DNA of 64,000 nucleotides. Origin: Delphinapterus leucas (Eukaryota; Chordata; Mammalia; Artiodactyla; Monodontidae). Positions 56,294 through 64,000 of this stretch are shown piece by piece. Position 1 is the first letter of the stretch. Each line of letters opens with the position of its first letter. A program made the translations under genes and the position numbers. The notes below the pieces were generated by a model, which was not told the DNA's origin, searched no databases, and saw only the letters and a program-made list of their open reading frames with translations. Location: the NCBI RefSeq assembly GCF_002288925.2, contig NW_022098067.1, positions 1,198,707 through 1,262,706 of the forward strand, written 5' to 3'.

Positions 56294-57154
56294 TAACAGG
56301 ATTTATTTCCTTCAGATCAAAAATAATGGTCCAGTCATCTCATCTGCTGGAAACTAAAAAAATAAATATATTGATTTATTCTCTGGTTATGGAGGAGGAC
56401 TGCACATCTTCAGTTTAGATGTTACCACTGCTGTCAACTATGCTCTCTCTTTGAGGCTGCATCAAGGGCATCCTCTATTGATTGGCATATGGTAACCACA
56501 TAAGGTAAATTGCTAATTGGAAGCAGCAGTGCATATAAAGGTATTTTTATTCCCAAACTATATTATAATAATAAAAAAAGAAACTTTGCTTAGTCAGAAT
56601 GTGAAGAACAAGGTTTGCCTCTCATTAGAAACCATGAATTTGTCAACTAAGGAAACACTGCAGCCTCAGGAGTTGTCTGAAGAAGAAGAGCTGGGTGATG
56701 TCCAAATACCTTTAAAGACAATGAAAATTGTCACACCAATGGGCTGGCCAAAAAACCTGTTTGCTAAAAAAAAAAAAAGTAATATCTGGAGGGGTTATTT
56801 TGGGGCACACTATGGGGTTTGACTTGACCTTCATACTTTTTTTTACTCATAACAATTCCTTTTTCCATATCTCAATTTTTGATTATGACACCAAAAGAAA
56901 TGACTGTGTACAAGGCTGTTTCTGTCTATACATTTAAAAAATATAATATACACATACATGTGGGAAGAATTTTATAAGAAATTATATAGTTTTATGTAAA
57001 ATTAAAATGTACTTTTTATACAAAGTGTTCCACAAGAAGTGACCTAGTGGTGGAGATGAAACAGGACTCTACACATACATTTTAAATACTAATTATGGTT
57101 CAAGAGTTAGTTTTAATATTTTATAAAACAGTATTCTTCCTTCATCTGAGAGTT
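56294..57154. other. No recognised feature
   Basis: A possible tiny mariner-end trace at 56738-56762 (GGGCTGGCCAAAAAACC) is too short to support. A 101-residue open stretch (56517-56822) has no domain and ends in a Lys run from a poly-A. No gene called. Confidence 0.45.
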
Positions 57155-57310
57155 CACAATATTGTCATAATACTTTATTACATATGATTATCACAGCAAC
57201 ACCTATAATGTAAGTATTATTACCCTTTCTCTGAAGGTAGTTGCAGAGATATTGGGTAGCTCACTGAGGATCATAAAGTTCTGAAGTAAATGATAGAACA
57301 GAATAAGAGC
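57155..57310 (-). mobile_element. MIR SINE relic
   Basis: Reverse MIR pattern: ATTATCACAGCAACACCTATAATGTAAG, TATTATTACCCTTTCTCTGAAGG, GGTAGCTCACTGAGGATCATA. Confidence 0.78.
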
Positions 57311-58040
57311 CACAGGTCATTGGGCTCCTAAGTCCTCCCTCATAACCACCATTCTGCTGCTTTGCTCAGGATGACATTGCACCAGCCAGAATGAGAACTG
57401 GCCCTTGGGTCTGCTAAGTCCTTTCCCAGGATTCTTTTCTCTGTTCTGTTCTCTTTTCAAATAGGTAAACTGAAACAGGTTAGTTAGTTTAGAGTCTAGA
57501 CACCTAAGCAAATGTTTCCAAGCTTCCTTCCACAAGCCACAGGCTGGGACTCCAGAAAATTCTGCCCATATGTCCCTTGGCAGCATGGAGTACTTCTATT
57601 CCCAGAACTCCAGACATCACTGGATTTCCAGGATAAATATCATGACAAAGTCAAGCTCAAGTGACCCTAATAGACCCCTGACAATGCTGCTATGGGCAGC
57701 TAGGCATAGTTCAGTGAGCAAAAGCAAGTAGGAAAAACCTGGATTAGGAGTAAAACACCCTTCCAAGGAGAGACCTGGCAAGAGGACTAATGAAGGTGGT
57801 TAAGTCCTCTCACTGTGCTTGCCTCATAAGGTTGCAACAGCTGAACAAAGATACAGAAAACAATTAAATCCACCCTCATGGATGAGCCGGACCCAATTTG
57901 GACATCCATTGGTCACCCAAAGGAAGGAAGAGATGTGTCTGGAGAGTCACAGGAAATGACCTTTTGGCCTAGATAACAGCTCTGGAATTAGGGCGTTAGT
58001 TCTTAATCTTAATGTATTTATATGTGTGTGATAAATTTTA
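57311..58040. other. No recognised feature
   Basis: Mixed composition. An 89-residue minus-strand open stretch (57317-57586) shows no known domain and is not supported as a gene. Confidence 0.45.
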
Positions 58041-58145
58041 TATACACATCATTTATATATATATATATATATGTACATTATTTATATATTTTTATATATG
58101 CTACATTTATATATACCATTTATATATATACACATATATATGCTG
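58041..58145. repeat. AT-rich (TATA)n low-complexity tract
   Basis: TATATATATA runs interrupted by CATTTATAT motifs. The 68-residue open stretch over it (Ile/Tyr repeats) is an artefact of composition. Confidence 0.9.
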
Positions 58146-58228
58146 TTTTAAATAAATATATTTTTCTTACAGACATTTTTCTCTTTTATACCAGTTTCTT
58201 CATTTTTATAGAATTATATTGCAAATAA

Positions 58229-58230
<2 letters not shown>

Positions 58231-58272
<42 letters not shown>
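58231..58272. repeat. (AC)n microsatellite, 21 units
   Basis: Uninterrupted dinucleotide run, likely polymorphic in length. Confidence 0.97.
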
Positions 58273-58274
<2 letters not shown>

Positions 58275-58429
58275 ATCATATACTCATGGAGTGGAAGACA
58301 TCTTAGAAATCAACCCATTTCTCTCATTTTACTCATGAACAAATTATTGATAGATCCCCCCAAAAAGAGATAGTTAACTCACCAAGGTCACATAGATAGA
58401 TATAAACATTGCTAGAAGTATGTGGAGTT
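58273..58429. repeat. Possible MIR/L2-like relic
   Basis: GAAGACATCTTAGAAATCAACCC, TCTCATTTTACTCATGAACAAATT and TCACCAAGGTCACATAGAT recall a common mammalian repeat layout in reverse. Weak, family not assigned. Confidence 0.4.
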
Positions 58430-58665
58430 CCTTATAAGCTCCTGAGCCTAGGCTATAGAATCAGGCGGAACCTAGGGTGTAATACCAGCTCCATCTGTGA
58501 TCTGCTATCTAATCTGGGCTGCACTTTTCTCATTTGCAAAATGAAGATAACAATCTCCACCTTAAATGGAGCAGCAAAAAGTTTAAGTGAGGTCATTCAT
58601 GACAGGCATGCATCCCCATACCTGGTACATATAGGCTGCTCAGTAAAGAGTCCTCTTCTCTCATC
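58430..58665 (+). mobile_element. MIR SINE relic
   Basis: Full MIR layout: CTATAGAATCAGGCGGAACC, TACCAGCTCCATCTGTGATC, CTTTTCTCATTTGCAAAATGAAG, TACCTGGTACATATAGGCTGCTCAG. Confidence 0.88.
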
Positions 58666-60335
58666 TTTAATTGTCCATGGCTATGGCATAAGCATTTTCC
58701 TCTAAATTTACTGATGAGTTAATTCACTTGATTGAACATTTATGTCCACCTTATTTTCAAAATGATTTGCAGTAAGTGGTTGGTTGGATAGATAGATATA
58801 CATGGATTTTTGAGTAAGCCAGAGATGACAGTCATAACGTAGAATGAACACATGACTTGAGGGTGTCAGCATCATTTTTAGTCTTCCACACTCCATGGGG
58901 CTGCATTCTATGTAAGGGTCTTATATTATCTATGAATAAGCACTGCTTTTCTTGGTGCAGTCATATAAAGATCAGCGTACTGGGGAAAAAAATAAAAACC
59001 CTCAGAGAATACAAGTCTCATCTGTTTTTTAAAATCCTGTTCTCAGAATTTTATTTCACTGAACTCAAACCTCTCAATCTGCCCTGATATTTCATCACCA
59101 CATTTCAAAACCTATGAATCATAAATAAATATTTCCATCTATTGTACAAGTTCACAAAATTGCTTAAGGGAGAAGGGGTGGATCCCTTTTAAATCTCATT
59201 TTGCTGGTACTCATCTAAGGAATTTCAAATCAGGCAAATTTTCATAAAGATGGGTGTGTGTTGTTTCTTGATGTTTGTTTCAATTTGACTTCCTGAAAGG
59301 AACAGTCGCAAATACATGTGCACACTGAACCTAGGCACAAATAACTGATCTCCCCAGGGTGAAATTAAAAAATACAATGAGTGGATGATATAGAAAAATG
59401 AGTGGATAGGAATTCCAGACAGCCTGTGGTTTGAACTAATTTTTATTCTCCACTTCTGAGTAGTTGACGACTGTTCTTCTACCCCTTGATTTTTCCTTTT
59501 GTCCTGTCTTTCTACCTTTTAGGCAACACATTTAAAAAAAAATTCCTATGCCAGACACTGTGCTACTCATTGCAGTTATAGAAATAGATATTCCAGCTTT
59601 CAAAATATCTATAGGCCAGCAGGGGAGAAAAAAATTCATAACCATAAACCAGAGTGGTGTATCCACTCGTCTCACAAAATGAACTGCTGAAATAAATTTA
59701 GTCTCTCAGATAGAATTTCTGGTGGGAAGAGACTATAATGACCAGTTGACAAGAATGTTCTCGTTTCCTTGATAATTATATTTTTATATAAATGAATACA
59801 TTGACATGTTGGTTTCTAAATAAGTCTCCTGGACTTTGATGAGTCATTTCCCAAGATCTGAAAGCCACAGGGCAAAATGGTAAAACCACAGGGCTGAGTG
59901 AGCCATGCTGGGAAAGGGCTCCGAAATCCCAGTGATTCTAACAAGATGGAGGTACCCACCTTAAGATTCAGCCTAAGGTGTTCACCTCTAGTGTCACATC
60001 CTAGTAGTTAGTACAAAATGAGATAAGTAGTGTTTGGGGCTGACAAGAATGCTTTGAGGTAAGTCCCTAGATGGAGTAACAGTTGGGCAGAGAGAAAAGG
60101 AAGGAAACATCTGTTAAGTCTCTATTACTACATTGCTTCTTGTACTCTGCTCAGAGCAGCTGTTAATTGTCCCACATCGCACGTTCAGTAAAGAGCAGGT
60201 CTGAAATTTGAAACTAGATGAACATTCTATTATTTTTCAAGAATATTATTAGTTGATATATCAAGATCTATAAGTACTTTAAGCTTTTTAGCATTTCATT
60301 TCTGTATCTAAGTATTCCTAGAAAGTAATCAGGGA
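58666..60335. other. Mostly no recognised feature
   Basis: A weak L2-like piece may lie at 59540-59660 (CCTATGCCAGACACTGTGCTACTCATTG). No other repeat, RNA or gene could be supported. Open stretches of 60-76 residues have no domain. Confidence 0.45.
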
Positions 60336-60710
60336 TGTGCACAAAAGATATCAGGAATGTTTATTTGCATGTTATATATACTTAAAAAATGGGAACAACC
60401 AAGAAAATCAGCAAGGGAAACATGGTTAAATAAAATACAATGCAATTGTATGATGGAACATTATACAAAAGAAATTTAAAAGCAACATTTGGTGATGTTG
60501 TTATTCAATAAAAAAAGTAGAATACAAAATTATAAAGTTATTCCACTATTAGTTTTTAAATGCGGTTAAAATATACTAGAGGAAAATAAGTGTGTATCTC
60601 TGGATAATAAGCATATAAGTTAATTTCTTTTCACTTTTCAGTAATTTTCAAATTTTCAAATATTGTACATGTATTATTTTTATTTTATAATGATAAAGTA
60701 TTTTTTAAAT
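60336..60710 (+). mobile_element. Old L1M 3'-end fragment
   Basis: AGGAATGTTTATTTGCATG, AATGGGAACAACCAAG, GGTTAAATAAAATACAATGCAATTG, TGATGGAACATTATACAAAAG. This is the ORF2 C-terminus to 3' UTR order of old L1M elements on the plus strand, strongly diverged. Confidence 0.75.
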
Positions 60711-60719
60711 AATTGTATT

Positions 60720-60945
60720 AATTGAGGCTCTTCATGTAGTATTTTCAAGTTTACAAAGGGTTTTCATATATGTTATATTTAGTCTCATAAAATAGTCTAG
60801 CGAGTCATCTTCACAGATGAAGAAACTGAGGCTCAAATAGATTAAAAATAATTTAACTGAGTTCATATAGTGAAACTTGGGACTTGAACTCTGGTGGTCT
60901 TTTCTTTCATGTACCTTCCCAACCATCATGCCGTCTCTCTTTTAA
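60720..60945 (-). mobile_element. MIR SINE relic
   Basis: Reverse MIR pattern with a well-kept core: TTCACAGATGAAGAAACTGAGGCTC, then TGAGTTCATATAGTGAAAC and GGGACTTGAACTCTGG. Confidence 0.88.
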
Positions 60946-61951
60946 GAGCCTACATGATTGGGTGGTTAATTCAGAATCTACTATAATCTCTCCTATGCAG
61001 CCTCCCCTCAGCCTGCCTCCCCTACTTTTTGCTTTCTAAAGAAAGCTCTAAGAATGATAAGAACTGGCTCCCCATGCCTACATGCACCCATTTATTTTCT
61101 CTATTGAAATATTGTTTTCCAACTTGTAGGCCATTACAGACAAATAGTAAACAGCACTGCTCTGGTTGTGGTAACCAAATCCTGATCTATGTGTAAGTCT
61201 CAGAGTTAAGTCTGTGAGATTTTGAAGTGGGGTCTCTAGAGTGGAAGACCCACAAGCATAGATTGCAACTTTTTCTAATCTGAAAACTTCAGAGAGTTTA
61301 ATTGATAACTTGAATTGCTTTCTCTTTTTAATTCTTTCCTTATATTATTATTCTAAAGCTAATCTACTTTAAAAGGAGCATTTAATATGCTCTATGAGCC
61401 AAGGCTTAATATCATTAGATATCCTTCAACAAACTAATTGAATGATATCTAGTCACTGTTCAGATCTTCAAAGGACCTAAGTGATTACTGGTCTGCATGA
61501 AGGCCAGTAATTACAAGAACTTATTGCTTATTCTTGTTTTCCAACCAGAAGATAAGGAAACAAGGCCCCAGACTTTTCAGTGATGGAAAATTAAGCTAAC
61601 CTACCAGACTGATGTGAATGCTAGGTCAAAATTTGAATTTTTGCTATAACATAATATCTAAGTTTGTCTAGTGAAGGATTAATTAAGCAATTATATTCTT
61701 CTGGACTAACGTAGAAAGAAAATAAAGAGATGAGTTTGGGATGAAATACAATGCAATGTCTTTAATGTTTTCCTCCTAATTTCCTCTGGAGATCAAAACT
61801 TGCATGATGAAAAGCACTGTTGCACATGGAATCAATGTAGTCAGCCATGTTGCTTTTGTGAAAAGCGTGGTAAAAAAGTGAAATATGAACTAGCCACTGT
61901 GTTCCTGATAACATGGGCCTTCAGAAAAAAAAAATCCAAATTTTAGAAAGG
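60946..61951. other. No recognised feature
   Basis: AT-rich, single-copy-looking DNA without a supported gene or clear repeat. Confidence 0.45.
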
Positions 61952-61956
61952 ACTTA

Positions 61957-62339
61957 TATCTTAGTCAGCTGAGGATACTATAACAAAATCCCATAGACTG
62001 GGAGGTTTAAACAATAGAAAATTATTTCTCACAGTTGTGGAGGCTTCTAAGTTCAAGATTAAGGTTCTTGTAGGGTTTGGTTCTTGGTGAGAGCCCACTT
62101 CCTGGCTTCTAATGGTTGCTTTCTCACTTCATCAGTGCATGCACATGGTGGGTAAGGAGAGGGAGAGATAGAGAGCTCTTCTTATATGGCTGTTAATTCC
62201 ACCATAAGGGCTCTGCCCTCATGATCTAATCTCACCCTAATCACCGCCCAAAGACCCCCTCTCCAATACCATCACTTTGGGGTTAGGACTTTAACATAAG
62301 ACTTTCAGGGGGAGGAGCACAAACATTTAGTCCATAACA
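61957..62339 (-). mobile_element. MaLR-type solo LTR
   Basis: Same LTR group and orientation as 55932-56288: CTATAACAAAATCCCATAGACTGG, TTTCTCACAGTTGTGGAGGC, TGCCCTCATGATCTAATCTCACCC, TTAGTCCATAACA. The TG end has decayed to TA, and the flanks ACTTA (61952-61956) and ACTTG (62340-62344) are probably a 5-bp TSD with one change. No internal region. Confidence 0.85.
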
Positions 62340-62399
62340 ACTTGCATGGATTATCCAGAGCTAACCAGATTTCTAAGAGTTGGTAAATCCTAGGAAATA

Positions 62400-62460
62400 G
62401 CAAAAGCAAGAAAGAAAGCAAGAAAGAAAGCAAGCAAGAAAGAAAGAAAGAAAAAGAAAG
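62400..62460. repeat. (GAAA)n/(CAAGAAAG)n simple repeat
   Basis: Purine-rich run of AAGAAAG and CAAG units. Confidence 0.93.
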
Positions 62461-63394
62461 GAGAATGTTTCTTTTACTTGAGTGGTGTTGAGGGCAGCAT
62501 CTGCTCCTGCTTTCCCTCTGGCTAGAAGGAAATAGATTGTGCTTGTTCTGCAAAGAAAGAGTTATGCTTGCTGCACCTCTGCTTTTCAGCTCAGAGGTTT
62601 GCTTCCTAGAGCCAGCTGAGCCCTGTGGCCTTTAGCACCTGTCAAAAGACAGTACCTAGATCCTGACAAAGGGGCAGGAAAGCAAGGAAAAGGAGGACAA
62701 CCACAAAGTGAATTGTCAAGAATAAATTAAGATCTGTTGTTAGTCCCAGAACTAATTCCTAGGTATCTTTTATCCTTGAATAAATCATAAATGATATTCA
62801 TTTGTATTCTATGTAGCAAAAGTCCTAGCTCTACTATCATAGGATTTTGGAACAGCTCCATAAAGTCTACTGTTTTAATCTTTTTAAACTTTTATTATTT
62901 TTTTTTTCTGAAAGCATCTTAATAAAATTGTAGCCAGTTAAAACAGTTTGCAGAGTCTCCTCCATGAAAGAAGCAAACAATAGCATTTATACTAGCAAAT
63001 GGCATTTGGGCTATTTTTTAAAACATCTTATTTATGAAGAAAGGCATTGAGTGTTATGTCTAGTTAGATGATTCATGCTTTGATCAGGATAAGTTCAAGG
63101 ATATTATGCCTTCTGGCAAATGAATCTGACTTGGTCCATTTTCCTCCAAAAGAACTGAGGACTCAAGTACATTTTCGTCAGATTTTCAATACTAATCGGA
63201 GTAAAGGTAGGAAGACAAGTGTTGATCTTCATATTCCCAGCATAATTCAGTAGAGACTCTACCTGTGATTACAAGTTAAAGTCACAATCTATTTCAAATC
63301 AACAGAGTATGTGGATACTGAGTATTTGCAGGGTGAAAATGTTCACTCAGCAGTGTTGGAAACCAGATCAGTGTAAAATGGTACAAATCAAACT
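62461..63394. other. No recognised feature
   Basis: No supported gene, RNA or repeat. A T-rich stretch lies at 62890-62910. Confidence 0.45.
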
Positions 63395-63735
63395 ATATAC
63401 CTTATGAGAGAAGGCCGAGTAGTCTAAATGTGTCTCTCCCTTGAAATCTAATCCCTAATGTAATGGTTTTTGGAAGTGGGACTTTGGGAGGTGATTAGGT
63501 TATGAAAGTAGAGCCCTCATGATTGGTATTAGTGCGCTTATAAAAGAGACCCCAGAAAGCTCTGTCCCACCTTCCACTAGTGAGAACATAGGGACAAAAC
63601 AGCCATCCATGAACCAATAAGCAGCTCTTACCTGACAGCAAATCTGCTAGCACCTTGATCTTGGACTTCCCAGACTCCAGAACTATGAGAAATACATTTC
63701 TGTTGTTTATAAGCCACACAGGTCTATGGTATTAT
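63395..63735 (+). mobile_element. MLT1-like MaLR LTR relic
   Basis: Forward MaLR text: GTGTCTCTCCCTTGAAATC, TTTTTGGAAGTGGGACTTTGGG, GTGATTAGGTTATGAAAG, CTTATAAAAGAGACCCCAG, then CTATGAGAAATACATTTCTGTTG and TTATAAGCCACACAGG near the polyadenylation side. Ends are worn, so no TSD was set. The 74-residue minus-strand open stretch over it is not a gene. Confidence 0.88.
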
Positions 63736-63754
63736 TAGCCATGAAAACTCAACC

Positions 63755-63915
63755 TGCATCAGGGTTTCTCTACTTTGGTTGCATGTTAGTACCACCTGGG
63801 AAAATGCTTAATGCCCAGGCTGCACCTTATCAATTAAATCTGAATTTTTGGGAGCGGGATTCAGGCATTTAAGTAGATGATTTCCATATACAAGCAAAGT
63901 TGAGAACTACTGCAC
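63755..63915. mobile_element. MER5-type hAT-Charlie DNA transposon relic
   Basis: CTACTTTGGTTGCATGTTAG, GTACCACCTGGGAAAATGC, TAATGCCCAGGCTGCACC, TTAAATCTGAATTTTTGGG, then CAAGCAAAGTTGAGAACTACTG: the MER5A layout, as at 16420-16600. Confidence 0.87.
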
Positions 63916-64000
63916 AGTTATAGTTTTTCACTTCAAGCTGCTTTTGCAGCAATCTGTCCTGTTGACATGTCTGTACATATAAGCAATGTTGGACACACAT

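Noticed and set aside
56738..56765. Mariner transposon end (GGGCTGGCCAAAAAACC)
   Set aside because: Only about 25 bases match and the following sequence does not continue as a mariner element.
58022..58228. 68-residue Ile/Tyr-rich frame
   Set aside because: Produced by the TATA-rich low-complexity tract.
62305..62553. 82-residue minus-strand frame
   Set aside because: Its middle is the translation of the GAAA simple repeat and its end overlaps an LTR.

Overview
The window is mammalian nuclear DNA made almost entirely of transposable elements. No host protein-coding gene, exon, tRNA, rRNA or CRISPR array could be supported. The organism is most likely a cetacean or a close relative. This is inferred from CHR-type tRNA-derived SINEs (10394-10602, 17821-17970, 28827-29029), whose long form matches the family typical of whales, and from L1 elements of the cetartiodactyl type with a long 5' UTR containing (CTTT)n tracts. 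MIR, L2, MER5, Tigger, hAT and MaLR relics give the usual ancient placental background.

Region 1 (1-15090) is a nest of two L1s on the minus strand. L1-1 is full length at its 5' end and its 3' end runs off the window. It is split by a second full-length element, L1-2 (2553-10190), with a 14-bp target site duplication (TSD). L1-1 also carries a CHR SINE with a 13-bp TSD. Region 2 (15091-26503) holds older debris: L1M fragments, MER5, a Tigger/pogo DNA transposon with a SINE in it, and a long ancient L1/HAL1-like stretch interrupted by a younger L1 3' end.

Region 3 (26504-46658) is the most striking part. It is a block of about 20.1 kb of plus-strand L1 material, bounded by a perfect 17-bp direct repeat that looks like a TSD. 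The left end is the 5' end of L1-A and the right end is the 3' tail of a different element, L1-E. Between them lie L1-B/C (one element split by another L1 copy, B2), an inverted 3'-UTR scrap, and an older L1-D. L1-E contains a 366-bp inverted, tail-less internal L1 piece with its own 17-bp TSD.

Region 4 (46659-64000) is ordinary intergenic or intronic DNA. It holds MIR, L2 and L1M relics, a clean 230-bp hAT element with an 8-bp TSD, one 5'-truncated L1 (53741-55432), two MaLR solo LTRs (one with a perfect 5-bp TSD), an MLT1-like LTR, an MER5 copy and microsatellites.

The genes here do not form a pathway. All L1 ORFs are broken by stops, frameshifts, insertions or loss of the reverse-transcriptase FADD motif, so no copy looks able to move by itself. 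No new defence, metabolic or regulatory system was found. What merits a second look is insertion mechanics and nested history: the 20-kb TSD-bounded block, the tail-less inverted fragment, a two-part L1 tail, and tandem units in L1 5' UTRs. Subfamily names are from memory of consensus features and need a repeat-library search.
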